NCBI GenBank assembly: GCA_015061295.1
Contig: SUWU01000017.1
Span: 1-53,775 of the forward strand
Reading direction: 5' to 3'
Origin: Lentimicrobiaceae bacterium
Lineage (GTDB): Bacteria; Bacteroidota; Bacteroidia; Bacteroidales; F082
Length of the DNA stretch: 53,775 nucleotides
Shown: positions 1 to 9,969 of the stretch, one piece after another
Position numbering within the stretch: the first letter of the stretch is position 1
Layout of the letters: every line of letters starts with the position of its first letter
The notes under the pieces: generated by a model
Seen by the model: the letters and a program-made list of their open reading frames with translations, nothing else
The model's database searches: none
What the model was told of the DNA's origin: nothing
Program-made: the position numbers and the translations under genes

Positions 1-622
1 TGTTGATAAATTCGTGGCAGAGAGCTGGAAGAGCTGCGTTATAAACCATGCCGTTTGTTTCTAACCACCATTCACGGAGTAATGGAGCTACGAAAGGAGC
101 GATCAAACCACCAACGTTGATGAACACGTAGAAAATCTGGAAACCAGAGTCACGTTTGCTCTTAGCTATTCTTAATGCTTCTTCACCTTTCTTTGCTTCT
201 TCAGCCTCGAAGTTGTCGTACATCTGACCAACGATAGCTTGTAAGTTACCTTTGAATAAACCATTACCGAAAGCAATCATGAATAAAGCTACACATGTCA
301 ATGGTAATAACCATGTTTGATTTGTGCTTGTTGCTGTGATAGGAATAGCGAGAAGGATGTAACCTGCTGCCATTGTCATCAAACCTTTCTGGATAGTACC
401 TTTGTAGTTTTGTGTGCGGTCTGCAATGATACCACCAACCAAACTGAGGAGGTAGATACCTGCATAGAATACTGAATAGATACTTCCGCTTGTTGCCTCA
501 TTTAAACCGAATTTTGAACAGAGGAACAACACGAGAACCGCGTTCATGATGTAGTAACCGAATCTTTCTCCCATGTTGCTGAGAGCAGCGGCTAACAGAC
601 CTTTTGGATGTCCTTTTAACAT
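1..622 (-). CDS. POT/PTR2 family peptide transporter, partial (N-terminal 207 residues)
   Basis: Translating the minus strand from the ATG at 622 gives an open frame that runs off the left edge of the window, so the C-terminal part is missing. The visible part has the hydrophobic segments of a major-facilitator carrier, the NMGERFGYY signature near residue 16 and the conserved stretch GNGLFKGNLQ around residue 130. These are typical of proton-coupled oligopeptide transporters, which import di- and tripeptides across the inner membrane. The first Glu of the canonical ExxER proton motif is Asn here. From memory this is common in Bacteroidota members of the family, so I do not read it as a defect. 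A TAnnTTTG promoter box lies about 150 bases upstream, which implies a long leader. The family is clear; the substrate is not. Confidence 0.88.
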   Translation of the reverse strand, partial: MLKGHPKGLLAAALSNMGERFGYYIMNAVLVLFLCSKFGLNEATSGSIYSVFYAGIYLLSLVGGIIADRTQNYKGTIQKGLMTMAAGYILLAIPITATSTNQTWLLPLTCVALFMIAFGNGLFKGNLQAIVGQMYDNFEAEEAKKGEEALRIAKSKRDSGFQIFYVFINVGGLIAPFVAPLLREWWLETNGMVYNAALPALCHEFIN

Positions 623-678
623 AATGTTTTTCAATTTTTAATTATACAATAAATTTAGTTCGTTTTCAATAGAGATTC

Positions 679-757
679 AAAGTCGCAAAGTTGCAGTGTC
701 GCAAAGCTTTTGTTATCATAACTTTGTGTCTCTGCGTCTCTCAGACTTTGCGTCTTT
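679..757. repeat. Imperfect inverted repeat in the leader of the peptide transporter
   Basis: AAAGTCGCAAAGT at 679-691 pairs with ACTTTGCGTCTTT at 745-757, with 12 of 13 positions complementary. Further GCAAAG and CTTTG/CTCTGCG pieces lie between the arms. The structure falls between the promoter box at 769-776 and the start codon at 622, so it would be part of the mRNA leader. Confidence 0.5.
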
Positions 758-768
758 AAAAAGCAGGG

Positions 769-776
769 CAAAGATA
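769..776 (-). promoter_or_regulatory. Bacteroidota -7 box for the peptide transporter
   Basis: Minus-strand TATCTTTG matches the -7 consensus TAnnTTTG of the Bacteroidota housekeeping sigma factor. Transcription would start near 762, giving a leader of about 140 bases. Confidence 0.6.
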
Positions 777-1097
777 ATAAAATTTCTGTAATATCAAAAA
801 GGAATTTTATAACGATAAAGTTAAATTAAGAGAATGATATTTTTAAATTTACTGGATCCTTCGAGATTTGGAATTTCTAAAGCATTTCTTAAATTAGTTA
901 AGAAACCGTATGGATTTGTAACACCAACATAATCTTGATTTATTTCAATTCATTTAAAATTCCCAAAACACATAAATACAGAGACTATTAATCAATTGGA
1001 TCGATGTTTTCTGTCTCACAAATTATCTCTATCAGGTTTTCGGTAGTACAAAGTTAATATTTCATTTTTAATAAAAGATAAATCCTCAACAAAAAAA
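777..1097. other. AT-rich spacer with possible weak gene remnant
   Basis: No complete gene is visible. On the minus strand, 821-949 is a 43-codon open stretch ending in TAA that reads like protein (it includes DYVGVTNPYGF), and 988-1053 is another short open stretch ([11 protein letters not shown]). They are separated by stop codons and neither has a usable start. They may be remnants of a decayed gene or chance. Confidence 0.25.
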
Positions 1098-1125
1098 TCT
1101 TTTGTCTTTTGTCTTTTGTCTTTTG
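1098..1125. repeat. Heptamer tandem repeat (TCTTTTG x4) in the valS promoter
   Basis: Four perfect tandem copies of TCTTTTG lie immediately upstream of the valS -7 box. Each copy carries TTTG, the kind of sequence used as a -33 element in this phylum, so copy number could change -33/-7 spacing. Confidence 0.7.
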
Positions 1126-1133
1126 CCTTTTCT

Positions 1134-1141
1134 TATCTTTG
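1134..1141 (+). promoter_or_regulatory. Bacteroidota -7 box for valS
   Basis: TATCTTTG matches TAnnTTTG. It predicts transcription starting near 1147, downstream of the longest-ORF start at 1116 and upstream of the ATG at 1164, so it decides the valS start codon. Confidence 0.7.
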
Positions 1142-1163
1142 CACCTTAAATATTTTTAGACAA

Positions 1164-3791
1164 ATGGAAATCAGCAGTAAATACAATCCTCAGGATACCG
1201 AAAGCAAATGGTATCAGCATTGGTTAGACAAGAATTATTTTCATTCTACACCTGACGAACGTGAACCTTATACGATAGTGATACCTCCGCCGAACGTGAC
1301 AGGCGTGCTTCACATGGGTCACATGATGAATAACACTATACAAGACGTCCTCATCCGTCGCGCTCGTATGCAAGGCAAGAATGCCTGCTGGGTTCCAGGT
1401 ACCGATCACGCCTCTATAGCTACCGAAGCTAAGGTGGTGGCAAAACTCGCCGAACAAGGCATCAAGAAAACAGACCTCACCCGCGAAGAATTTCTCAAAC
1501 ACGCTTGGGACTGGACACACGAACATGGCGGTATCATCTTGAAACAGCTGCGTCGCCTCGGCGCTTCCTGCGACTGGGAACGCACCTCCTTCACCTTAGA
1601 CGAGACTCGTAGCAAAAGCGTCATCCACGTGTTCTGCGACTTATATAAGAAAGGTCTCATCTACCGCGGCGTCCGCATGGTCAACTGGGATCCTAAAGCT
1701 CTCACCGCACTCAGCGACGAAGAAGTGATCTACAAAGAAGAACATAGCAAACTTTTCTACTTACGTTATAAAATAGAAGGCGAAGACGGCTACGCTATAG
1801 TGGCGACAACACGTCCTGAGACTATCATGGGCGACACCGCTATGTGTATCAATCCTAACGACCCTAAAAACGAACATCTTAAAGGCAAGAAAGTCATAGT
1901 GCCTCTCGTTGGTCGCGCCATCCCTGTCATCGAAGACGAATACGTCGATATTGAATTCGGTACAGGTTGCCTTAAAGTAACTCCGGCTCACGACGTGAAC
2001 GACTATATGCTCGGCGAGAAATATAATCTCCAAAGCATCAACATCTTCAACGACGACGCTACTGTCAGCGAGGCTGCCGGAATGTACGTAGGCATGGACC
2101 GCGACGCTGTACGTAAGCAGATAGTGAAAGACTTAGACGCTGCCGGTCTCTTGGAAAAAGTTGAAGACTATAATAATAAGGTAGGATATTCGGAACGTAC
2201 TCACGTCGCCATAGAGCCAAAACTCTCTATGCAATGGTTCCTCAAGATGGAACATCTCGCTGAGATAGCCCTCAAACCTGTCCTCGACGGTGAAATTCAG
2301 TTCTATCCTTCAAAATATGTGAACCTCTATCGTCACTGGTTGGAAAACATCAAAGACTGGTGTATCAGCCGTCAGCTTTGGTGGGGTCACAGAATACCGG
2401 CTTACTTCCTCCCAGAAGGCGGCTACGTGGTGGCAGAGACTCCAGAAGAAGCTTTACGTCTCGCTAAAGAAAAAGCGGGCGACAACATCACAATGGAAGA
2501 CTTGAAACAAGGTCCTGACTGCTTAGACACATGGTTCTCATCATGGCTCTGGCCTCTCTCATTGTTCGACGGAATATTGAATCCTGATAACGAAGAGTTC
2601 AAATATTATTATCCAACCAACGACCTCATCACGGGTCCAGACATCATCTTCTTCTGGGTCGCCCGTATGATTATGGCTGGCGAAGAATATCAGAAAGAAG
2701 TTCCTTTCAAGAAAGTATATTTCACAGGTATCGTCCGCGACAAGTTAGGTCGTAAGATGAGTAAGTCGCTCGGCAACTCACCAGATCCTATCGAGTTGAT
2801 AGAGAAATACGGTGCCGACGGCGTGAGAGTAGGTATGATGCTCACAGCTCCTGCTGGCAACGACCTTCCTTTCGACGAAGCTCTCTGCGAACAAGGACGT
2901 AACTTCTGCAACAAGATGTGGAACGCCCTCCGTCTCGTGAAAGGCTGGAACGTTGACGCAAACATAGCTCAACCTGATACAGCTAAGATGGCAGTGAAAT
3001 GGTTTGAACAGAGATTCTATCAAGTTCTTCAAGAAACAAACGACAACTTAGACAAATATCGTCTCTCCGATGCTTTGATGGGAATATATAAATTAGTGTG
3101 GGACGACTTCTGCTCTTGGTATTTAGAAATGGTGAAAGCTCCTATGAATCAGCCTATCGACGCTGTGACATATAACGCGACAGTTTCATTCTTCGAGAAT
3201 TTGATGAAGATATTACACCCATTCATGCCTTTCATCACAGAGGACATCTGGCATCTCTTGCAAGAACGTCAGGACGGCGACGACATCATCATTGCTCAGC
3301 AACCAAAACAACAAGACGTTGATAACGAGATTTTAAATCAATTTATATTTACACAAGACGTCATCAACAACATACGTAAGATCAGAGCCGAGAAGAATAT
3401 CTCAATGAAAGAAGCGATAGAGCTTATCGTCGTTGATAAGGATGGAAATGTCAATAAGGAATTCGACTCTGTCATCATGAAGTTATGTAATGTAAGTTCA
3501 GTGAATTACGTGACAGAAAACCCACAAGACGCATTTGGATTCTTAGTGAAGGCTGTAGAGTTTTTCATTCCTGTGACAGATAATATCGACACTGAAGCCG
3601 AGCTTAAGAAGTTGGAAGAAGAGTTGAAATATGCACAAGGATTCTTGAAATCTGTCGAGGCAAAACTTTCTAACGAGAAGTTTGTTAACGGCGCTCCAGC
3701 TGCTGTCGTCGATAAGGAAAGAAAGAAGAAATCCGATTCCGAGGCAAAGATTAAAGTCTTAGAGCAACAGATTGCAGCGCTGAGTAAGTGA
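1164..3791 (+). CDS. valS: Valine--tRNA ligase
   Basis: Class I aminoacyl-tRNA synthetase that charges tRNA-Val with valine in the cytoplasm and edits mischarged threonine. The HIGH-type motif is in [13 protein letters not shown] (residues 41-53) and the KMSKS motif is KMSKSLGN (from residue 531). The CP1 editing domain lies between them, an anticodon-binding domain follows, and the last 70 or so residues form the charged coiled-coil arm typical of ValS. The length of 875 residues is normal for the family. I chose the start at 1164 because an in-frame ATG 48 bases upstream lies before the -7 box at 1134-1141 and would not be transcribed. A strong hairpin terminator follows at 3831-3860, so the gene is probably monocistronic. 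Confidence 0.97.
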   Translation: MEISSKYNPQDTESKWYQHWLDKNYFHSTPDEREPYTIVIPPPNVTGVLHMGHMMNNTIQDVLIRRARMQGKNACWVPGTDHASIATEAKVVAKLAEQGIKKTDLTREEFLKHAWDWTHEHGGIILKQLRRLGASCDWERTSFTLDETRSKSVIHVFCDLYKKGLIYRGVRMVNWDPKALTALSDEEVIYKEEHSKLFYLRYKIEGEDGYAIVATTRPETIMGDTAMCINPNDPKNEHLKGKKVIVPLVGRAIPVIEDEYVDIEFGTGCLKVTPAHDVNDYMLGEKYNLQSINIFNDDATVSEAAGMYVGMDRDAVRKQIVKDLDAAGLLEKVEDYNNKVGYSERTHVAIEPKLSMQWFLKMEHLAEIALKPVLDGEIQFYPSKYVNLYRHWLENIKDWCISRQLWWGHRIPAYFLPEGGYVVAETPEEALRLAKEKAGDNITMEDLKQGPDCLDTWFSSWLWPLSLFDGILNPDNEEFKYYYPTNDLITGPDIIFFWVARMIMAGEEYQKEVPFKKVYFTGIVRDKLGRKMSKSLGNSPDPIELIEKYGADGVRVGMMLTAPAGNDLPFDEALCEQGRNFCNKMWNALRLVKGWNVDANIAQPDTAKMAVKWFEQRFYQVLQETNDNLDKYRLSDALMGIYKLVWDDFCSWYLEMVKAPMNQPIDAVTYNATVSFFENLMKILHPFMPFITEDIWHLLQERQDGDDIIIAQQPKQQDVDNEILNQFIFTQDVINNIRKIRAEKNISMKEAIELIVVDKDGNVNKEFDSVIMKLCNVSSVNYVTENPQDAFGFLVKAVEFFIPVTDNIDTEAELKKLEEELKYAQGFLKSVEAKLSNEKFVNGAPAAVVDKERKKKSDSEAKIKVLEQQIAALSK

Positions 3792-3830
3792 TTAATTGAA
3801 GGAGACTCGGACTCAATGTCTCAGTGACAT

Positions 3831-3860
3831 AAAAAAGAACGTAGAGCTACGTTCTTTTTT
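3831..3860. terminator. Bidirectional hairpin terminator between valS and the lipoprotein gene
   Basis: AAAAAAGAACGTAG and CTACGTTCTTTTTT form a perfect 14-bp stem with a tiny loop. The A-run and T-run let it work in both directions, for valS (plus) and the convergent lipoprotein gene (minus). Confidence 0.85.
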
Positions 3861-3973
3861 ATTTTGCAAATCAACAAAAAGATGTCATAAATAATCCTGA
3901 TGAAGTTATCATGGTTAGGAACTGACGATGTTTGCATAGAATAAACATCATCATTAGCAGGGGAAGAATTTAT

Positions 3974-5239
3974 TTATTCCAGAACAGCTCTTACGGTTTT
4001 GTTAGCGGTTCTGTATGTCATTCCTGTCGAGAAAGAAGAGTGATATTCACCATGATAAATTGTATATTCAAAGCTCAACGCATTCGCGTACTTGTTTTGA
4101 TGCGATGGAGAAGAGCTCTCATAAGGAGTAGAACCCCAATAAGAACCAGCTTGAATATTATAACCTTGAGAAGACGCAGGGAGAAATATTGCATTCTCAT
4201 TAGGGCCAATCACCACGATACCCAAGACATTTTTATATGTTATAAATTCCCATGTACAATTATTAGTCAATTCTTTACATTCTTCTTTTGTTGGCATTCT
4301 CCACATATCACCCCAATTAGCACGAGCTGCATCGTATCGTTCATCACCTGAGAAGTCAGTCATTTCAACATCCATAGTTGTACATTCCGCATTGGGAACG
4401 GTTTGTCCCCATTCAAAATAACTTCCATATTCTTCAGGTGCATCAGCTCCGACGTTATGGATAGCCCACTTCATTCCGCTAGGAAGACCTAAATCTATGT
4501 AGGCATAACCATTTCTATAACCATCAATATTAAATTCATGCATCGTTTTGAACCATCTAGGCGAACTATATCCTACAACCATATCACTATTTACAGCGTA
4601 CGCTCTGACATAATATCCGGTATAATCTTCCAATTCTTCAATCACTGAGGTAAAATTACCTGTGCCATTGCCAGCTGTAATATGATTATCTTCTATCGTA
4701 GGATACCCTTGTGTACTCCAACAGAATCCACGATCAATAACATCTGTGCTTTCTTCCACGTTAATTGAAGCACTAAATCTAGCCGATGTAACCTCCACGT
4801 CAGATACAAATAAGTTATCAGGTTCAATAAATTCCGATAAATTGAAAGTCAATTGTTTACTATAATACACCGAGTCGATCTCATCTCTTACTTCATAGGC
4901 GTATGCCACAACATAGTATGTCTTTTGAGGATTCAACTTCAATTGATATTCGTAATCTATGTTGCTGCCATACTCTTGTGTACCCCAATATCCCTTATCG
5001 TCATCAAAAAAAGAAGGATTCTCATTGTTGCTCCATATAAATCCAACCATTAAATCACGATCTTCCTTACATGTCACATTAGCTCTAATACTTATAGTAT
5101 TCGATGAAGAGATTGTATATTCCCCTATTTTAACTACTAATTCTCCTGGCTGCTGCAAATCTAAGTCATCCTTTTGCGACGTTCTGTTACAAGAGAACAT
5201 CATCAGCCCAATTATTAATATTAGCATTCTGTATTTCAT
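3974..5239 (-). CDS. Lipoprotein with fibronectin-like modules and C-terminal paralogous 'WRMPT' domain
   Basis: The N-terminus is a lipoprotein signal peptide ending in the lipobox MFSC with Cys17, so the mature protein is membrane-anchored. Residues of roughly 30-230 look like two beta-sandwich modules of fibronectin type III kind (for example RGFCWSTQGYPT and YYVRAYAVNSD). The C-terminal 180 residues begin with YIDLGLPSGMKWA and contain WRMPTKEEC. This pattern is common in surface lipoproteins of Bacteroidales and resembles the Fibrobacter succinogenes major paralogous domain. The gene stands alone, with its own promoter box at 5344-5351 and a shared terminator at 3831-3860. The function is unknown; binding of a surface ligand is a guess. 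Confidence 0.8.
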   Translation of the reverse strand: MKYRMLILIIGLMMFSCNRTSQKDDLDLQQPGELVVKIGEYTISSSNTISIRANVTCKEDRDLMVGFIWSNNENPSFFDDDKGYWGTQEYGSNIDYEYQLKLNPQKTYYVVAYAYEVRDEIDSVYYSKQLTFNLSEFIEPDNLFVSDVEVTSARFSASINVEESTDVIDRGFCWSTQGYPTIEDNHITAGNGTGNFTSVIEELEDYTGYYVRAYAVNSDMVVGYSSPRWFKTMHEFNIDGYRNGYAYIDLGLPSGMKWAIHNVGADAPEEYGSYFEWGQTVPNAECTTMDVEMTDFSGDERYDAARANWGDMWRMPTKEECKELTNNCTWEFITYKNVLGIVVIGPNENAIFLPASSQGYNIQAGSYWGSTPYESSSPSHQNKYANALSFEYTIYHGEYHSSFSTGMTYRTANKTVRAVLE

Positions 5240-5245
5240 GTTACC

Positions 5246-5343
5246 AATTTTTTAAGGGCCCTATTCATTTAATTACCCTACATCAACGAGCAGAACCCGT
5301 TTTCTCATGTCTGTAGTTGGATTTATTTTATAACGAGGTTTGG
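5246..5343. other. Leader of the minus-strand lipoprotein gene
   Basis: About 90 bases between the candidate promoter and the start codon. I see a GGGCCC palindrome and no riboswitch I can recognise. Confidence 0.2.
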
Positions 5344-5351
5344 CAAATTTA
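5344..5351 (-). promoter_or_regulatory. Candidate -7 box for the lipoprotein gene
   Basis: Minus-strand TAAATTTG matches TAnnTTTG, about 105 bases upstream of the ATG at 5239. The region is AT-rich, so a chance match is possible. Confidence 0.45.
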
Positions 5352-5437
5352 ATAAATTTATTTCAATTATCCGAACTATTCTAAATAGTTTTAAAAAAAA
5401 CTTCCACAGTCAAAGTCAAAACTCCAAAGTTTTTTCT

Positions 5438-5445
5438 TATCTTTG
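5438..5445 (+). promoter_or_regulatory. Bacteroidota -7 box for guaB
   Basis: TATCTTTG, with the same flanking context (TTCTTATCTTTGC) as the valS box, 40 bases upstream of the guaB ATG. Confidence 0.7.
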
Positions 5446-5485
5446 CCCAATTTATATAGTCTATAATTTTCAAAAAATAATTATT

Positions 5486-6958
5486 ATGTCAGATTCAGTA
5501 AAATTTATCGAAGGCGGTCTCACTTACGATGACGTTTTGTTAGTTCCTGCATACAGCAATATCATTCCAAGAGATACCAATTTAAGCACAAACTTTTCTC
5601 GTAACATTCAGATTAACATACCTATTGTAACAGCTGGTATGGACACTGTTACAGAAGCTGCTATGGCTATCGCCATCGCTCAAGAAGGCGGTATTGGTGT
5701 TCTTCACAAAAATATGACTATTGAGCGTCAAGCTGCTGAGGTCCGTAAGGTAAAACGCGCTGAAAACGGCATGATTATCGACCCTGTTACCATTAGAGAG
5801 AACGCAATTGTAGGTGAGGCTCTTCGTATGATGAACGAGAATCATATTGGTGGTATCCCTGTCGTTGATGCTAATAATGTGTTAGTCGGTATCGTTACAA
5901 ACCGTGACCTTCGTTTCATTCAAGACATGAAACGTCCTATCTATGAAGTCATGACAAAAGACAACCTCGTCACCACGACAGAGTTTACCGACTTCGCTAC
6001 AGCAGCAGAGATACTCCAGAAACATCGTATCGAGAAGTTACCTGTGGTAGATAAAGACAACCATCTCATCGGACTTATCACATACAAAGACATAATTAAA
6101 ATCAAAGCTCGTCCTAATGCAAGTAAAGACTCTCTCGGTCGTTTGCGTGTAGCTGCCTCTGTCGGCATCGCCGCTAACACTATAGAACGCGCTGAGGCAT
6201 TGGTGGCAGCAGGCGTCGATGCTATCAATATCGACACAGCTCACGGTCACTCACAAAACGTCATCAACGTGGCTAAGGAATTGCGTAAGAGATTCCCTAA
6301 CATCGACATCGTGGTTGGTAACATAGCTACCGCTGATGCAGCTCGCGAACTCGCTAAGACAGGCATCGATGCTATCAAAGTTGGTATAGGTCCTGGCTCT
6401 ATCTGTACAACACGTATCATCGCTGGTATCGGTGTTCCTCAACTTACAGCAGTATATAATGTTTCACAAGCACTTCAAGGTACAGGTATCCCTGTCATCG
6501 CTGATGGCGGTATCCGTTACACAGGCGACATCGTGAAAGCTATAGCAGCAGGCGCTTCATCAATCATGGCAGGCTCCTTGTTCGCTGGAGTTGATGAGTC
6601 ACCAGGCGACACTATCATCTTCGAAGGTAGAAAATACAAGACATATCGTGGCATGGGCTCTCTCGAGGCAATGCAAAATGGTTCTAAAGACCGTTACTTC
6701 CAAGACATGGAAGACGACATCAAGAAACTCGTTCCAGAAGGCATCGTAGGTCGCGTCCCTTATAAAGGCAGCCTCTCAGAAGTGGTCTATCAATTAGTCG
6801 GTGGTCTCCGCGCTGGCATGGGCTACACAGGCTCAAAAACTATCAGTGACTTACAAAAAGCACAGTTCATTAAGATTACAGCTTCTGGTATGAGAGAAAG
6901 TCACCCACATGACATCACTATCACACAAGAGTCGCCTAACTACAGCACGAAAGCGTAA
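5486..6958 (+). CDS. guaB: Inosine-5'-monophosphate dehydrogenase
   Basis: Catalyses the NAD-dependent oxidation of IMP to XMP, the committed step of guanine nucleotide synthesis. The (beta/alpha)8 barrel is interrupted by a pair of CBS domains at about residues 95-205 ([20 protein letters not shown]). The catalytic loop GPGSICTT places the nucleophile at about Cys307. The phosphate-binding [10 protein letters not shown] and the flap region RGMGSLEAM follow. The length of 490 residues is typical. The spacer after the stop codon is filled with heptamer repeats and a hairpin, so it is uncertain whether the following foldase cassette is co-transcribed. Confidence 0.97.
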   Translation: MSDSVKFIEGGLTYDDVLLVPAYSNIIPRDTNLSTNFSRNIQINIPIVTAGMDTVTEAAMAIAIAQEGGIGVLHKNMTIERQAAEVRKVKRAENGMIIDPVTIRENAIVGEALRMMNENHIGGIPVVDANNVLVGIVTNRDLRFIQDMKRPIYEVMTKDNLVTTTEFTDFATAAEILQKHRIEKLPVVDKDNHLIGLITYKDIIKIKARPNASKDSLGRLRVAASVGIAANTIERAEALVAAGVDAINIDTAHGHSQNVINVAKELRKRFPNIDIVVGNIATADAARELAKTGIDAIKVGIGPGSICTTRIIAGIGVPQLTAVYNVSQALQGTGIPVIADGGIRYTGDIVKAIAAGASSIMAGSLFAGVDESPGDTIIFEGRKYKTYRGMGSLEAMQNGSKDRYFQDMEDDIKKLVPEGIVGRVPYKGSLSEVVYQLVGGLRAGMGYTGSKTISDLQKAQFIKITASGMRESHPHDITITQESPNYSTKA

Positions 6959-6965
6959 AGTAAGT

Positions 6966-7014
6966 AACAATTTACAATTTACAGTTTACAATTTACAATT
7001 AATAGTTAATAGTT
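6966..7014. repeat. Heptamer tandem repeat after guaB
   Basis: Seven consecutive 7-mers (AACAATT, then variants of TACAATT, then AATAGTT twice) begin seven bases after the guaB stop codon. The array fills the guaB-to-foldase spacer. Confidence 0.75.
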
Positions 7015-7047
7015 AAAAATAATTGTACATTGTTAATTGTAAATTGT
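6988..7047. terminator. AT-rich hairpin downstream of guaB
   Basis: ACAATTTACAATTAA (6988-7002) and TTAATTGTAAATTGT (7033-7047) are perfect 15-base inverted repeats with a 30-base loop. There is no T-tract, so termination is uncertain; it could protect the 3' end of the mRNA. Confidence 0.4.
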
Positions 7048-7102
7048 TCATTCAAAAAGATAATATAGTTTAAAATCATACGTTATTTTCTGAAAATAAT
7101 AG

Positions 7103-9118
7103 ATGAATATGACAAGAAAACAAACACGTATTACATGGCTCATTGCTATATTAGCAGTGATGATGCCTTCTCTTTTATCAGCTCAATCATACGAAAAAAA
7201 GACTTTACTCACAATAGGTGATAAAGAGATTTCTGCAAAAGAATTTATTGATACATACAAGAAAAACAACGTCAATACAGATGTCATCGATAAGAAGACT
7301 GTTGAAGAATATTTAGATTTGTTTGTAGATTTTAAATTGAAGGTTATAGAGGCGGAGGCGCTGAAGATGGATACCAACCAGTCGTTTAAGAAAGAGCTAC
7401 ATGGTTATCGTCAACAGTTAGCAAAGCCTTATTTCTCTAATGATGATGTCACTGAAGAATTGGTGAGAGAAGCCTATGAAAGAATGCAATATGATGTTAA
7501 TGCAGCTCATATCCTCATACAATGTGATAAAAACGCATTGCCTGCTGACACATTGAAAGCATACGAGAAAGCCATGATGATACGTGAACGTGTTATGAAG
7601 GGAGAGAACTTTGGCGACTTGGCAGCAGAGATGTCAGACGACCCATCGGCACGCGATATGGAAGCTATTCCTGGTAAGAGAAATGCCTATAAAGGCAATA
7701 GAGGTGAATTGGGATATTTCACTGCTTTCGATATGGTGTATCCTTTTGAGTCAGGAGTGTATAACACAGAGGTAGGAGAAATCTCAATGCCTATCCGTTC
7801 TTCTTTTGGCTATCATATCATAAAGGTGAATAGCAAAACTCCTGCTTTGGGAACAGTGACTGCAGCTCATGTCTTCATCGCAGCAAATCCTGAAATCTCA
7901 GATTCATTGCTCAAAGAGAAAGCTTATAACGTATATAATGAGATTGCAGCAGATGGTAGCAATTGGATTGACATCGTTAAAAAATATTCAGACGATAAAG
8001 GTACTGTGACTAACGGCGGAAGACTGAGCGCTTTTAAAGTTAGCAACTTGGTACCAGAGTTTATCACTGCACTTAAAGAACTTGATGTTAATGAGATTTC
8101 ACAACCTGTCAAGACAAGCTACGGTTATCATATCATAAAGCTTATCACAACGACACCTCCAGCAGATTTTGATAAGGAAAGTGCCAAAATCAAAGAAAGA
8201 GTTGAGAGAGATATGAGAGGTCAACTCAGCGAAGAGATAGTGATGAAACGTATCATGAAAGAGAATAAATTCAAAGAATATTCCGATGTTAAAGATGCAT
8301 TTATCAGTACTATCGACAGCACTCTGCTAGCAGGGAAATATGTGAAATCACCAGATGTTGACACAACAGAGGTGTTATTCTCACTCAACAAAGAACCATA
8401 CACCATTCAAGATTTTATAGATTATATCGATAAATATCAGAAAGTACAAGTGTTTATGACACCAGGTGCATACGCATATCAGTTGTATGACAAGTTCTTA
8501 CAAGCTAAGGTGTTTGAGTATGAAGACTCACAACTTGAGGAGAAATATCCTGACTTTGGATTTTTGGTTCAAGAATATCACGATGGAATATTGTTATTCT
8601 CTTTAATGGAAGAACAAGTGTGGAATAAAGCTATCAACGACACTCTCGGTATGCAACAATATTATGAAAGGAATAAGAATAACTACATGTGGGGCGATCG
8701 CGTCAAAGCTTTAGTCGTTAATTGTAATGACAAAGAAAGCGTTGATGTTGTCGAAGCAATGATAAGAGAGGGCGTTGATGTAGATAGCCTTCGTTCTTTC
8801 ATCAAAGAAAATAAAATGAAGCATACTGTCAGATATAAGTTCTATCAAAAAGGAGAAGACTTCAATATCGATGAGATGGAATGGAAAGAAGATGCTATAA
8901 ATGTCATCGTCTCCACTGTTGATAACACTGTTACAATCATAAGAATTGATGAGGTTCGTCAGCCAGAACCTAAGACATTCAAGGAGGTGAGAGGACATAT
9001 CACTTCAGGATACCAAGCAGAGATAGAGAAAATATGGCTACAAAGCCTAAGAGATAAATATCCTGTGAAGGTCAATACAAAGATTTTAAATAAGATTGCT
9101 AAGAAATATAATCAGTAA
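7103..9118 (+). CDS. Periplasmic peptidyl-prolyl isomerase with two parvulin domains
   Basis: A secreted foldase: a signal peptide covers about residues 1-28 (LSAQ cleavage region), followed by a SurA-like N-terminal helical part. Two parvulin (PpiC/rotamase) domains follow at about 130-240 (NAAHILIQC, RGELGYF, SSFGYHIIKV) and 250-350 (AAHVFIAA, NGGRLSAF, TSYGYHIIKL). The last 320 residues match nothing I recognise. Proteins of this type escort outer-membrane proteins and isomerise prolyl bonds. The stop codon overlaps the next ATG (TAATG), so translation of the two genes is probably coupled. It heads a cassette of three related foldases followed by moxR. Confidence 0.9.
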   Translation: MNMTRKQTRITWLIAILAVMMPSLLSAQSYEKKTLLTIGDKEISAKEFIDTYKKNNVNTDVIDKKTVEEYLDLFVDFKLKVIEAEALKMDTNQSFKKELHGYRQQLAKPYFSNDDVTEELVREAYERMQYDVNAAHILIQCDKNALPADTLKAYEKAMMIRERVMKGENFGDLAAEMSDDPSARDMEAIPGKRNAYKGNRGELGYFTAFDMVYPFESGVYNTEVGEISMPIRSSFGYHIIKVNSKTPALGTVTAAHVFIAANPEISDSLLKEKAYNVYNEIAADGSNWIDIVKKYSDDKGTVTNGGRLSAFKVSNLVPEFITALKELDVNEISQPVKTSYGYHIIKLITTTPPADFDKESAKIKERVERDMRGQLSEEIVMKRIMKENKFKEYSDVKDAFISTIDSTLLAGKYVKSPDVDTTEVLFSLNKEPYTIQDFIDYIDKYQKVQVFMTPGAYAYQLYDKFLQAKVFEYEDSQLEEKYPDFGFLVQEYHDGILLFSLMEEQVWNKAINDTLGMQQYYERNKNNYMWGDRVKALVVNCNDKESVDVVEAMIREGVDVDSLRSFIKENKMKHTVRYKFYQKGEDFNIDEMEWKEDAINVIVSTVDNTVTIIRIDEVRQPEPKTFKEVRGHITSGYQAEIEKIWLQSLRDKYPVKVNTKILNKIAKKYNQ

Positions 9119-9960
9119 TGCGAAATTCTATAGTCGGTCTTATATTGTTGTTATTGCTTTTTTCTTGTCAGAATAAGGCAGAGAAAAGAGGAGACGTGGT
9201 AGCGTCTATTTATGGTAAGAACTTATATAAGACCGACTTAGAAAATATCTCCTTCGAAGGGATAAGTTATAACGACAGCGTGATGCGAGCACGCGCTTTC
9301 ATAGATAAATGGATCAATAACCAATTGCTTCTGCGCCAAGCAGAGAATAACCTGAGACCAGAACAGTTAGACTTCTCAAAAAGATTAGAAGAATACAGAA
9401 ACTCCTTGGTGATTAACAAGTATGAGACAGAACTTGTAAGACAAAATCTCGATACTAATGTCACCGAAGAACAGATTAATGAATATTATAATTCTAATAA
9501 AGGAGAGTTTCGGCTCAACCGTAACATCGTCAAAGTGGCTGTGGTGTCGCTTCCAAAAGATAGCAAGAAGAAGTGGATATTCACCAAATTGATGCGTGAT
9601 TACGATGTACTTATGCTTGACTCAATAGCATCGATGGCAGAAGAATACGCTGAGTCGTATGATTTGGAAGTTAGCAAATGGTATAATATAGAAGAGATAA
9701 TAGACAAATATAATTTGAATGTTGATAACCACGAGACATTTCTGAAAAATAATAAGTTCGTGACTGTCAATGATGGTGATTTGTCAACATTGATACGTTT
9801 CTGTGAGTTTCGCCTTATTGGTGACGACACTCCCTGTGAGTTGCAGTCGGATAGGATAAGATATATTATCTTAAGTCTGAGAAAGAAAGAATTGTTAGAT
9901 AAACTTTACGATGATTTATATACTAAGGCGGTTCGTGAGAAAGCCTTTGAAATTTATTGA
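9118..9960 (+). CDS. SurA-like chaperone lipoprotein without recognisable PPIase domain
   Basis: The N-terminus is a short lipoprotein signal ending in LFSC with Cys17. The following region (VVASIYGKNLYKTDL, then helical segments with ITEEQINEYY-like text) resembles the N-terminal chaperone part of SurA and parvulin proteins. I see none of the parvulin landmarks (the AxHILI strand or the GYHIIK strand) present in both neighbours. It is therefore probably a membrane-anchored holdase without isomerase activity. It starts on the last base of the preceding stop codon, and the next gene begins 9 bases downstream. The family assignment is an inference from partial similarity and context. Confidence 0.75.
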   Translation: MRNSIVGLILLLLLFSCQNKAEKRGDVVASIYGKNLYKTDLENISFEGISYNDSVMRARAFIDKWINNQLLLRQAENNLRPEQLDFSKRLEEYRNSLVINKYETELVRQNLDTNVTEEQINEYYNSNKGEFRLNRNIVKVAVVSLPKDSKKKWIFTKLMRDYDVLMLDSIASMAEEYAESYDLEVSKWYNIEEIIDKYNLNVDNHETFLKNNKFVTVNDGDLSTLIRFCEFRLIGDDTPCELQSDRIRYIILSLRKKELLDKLYDDLYTKAVREKAFEIY

Positions 9961-9969
9961 TATAATATT

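Noticed and set aside
3932..4351. 139-codon plus-strand frame opposite the lipoprotein gene
   Set aside because: It is rich in Arg, Ile and Phe with no domain, antisense to a gene with a clear signal peptide and domains.
5250..5485. Purine riboswitch upstream of guaB
   Set aside because: The promoter box leaves a leader of only about 35 bases, too short for a riboswitch, and no conserved core is visible.
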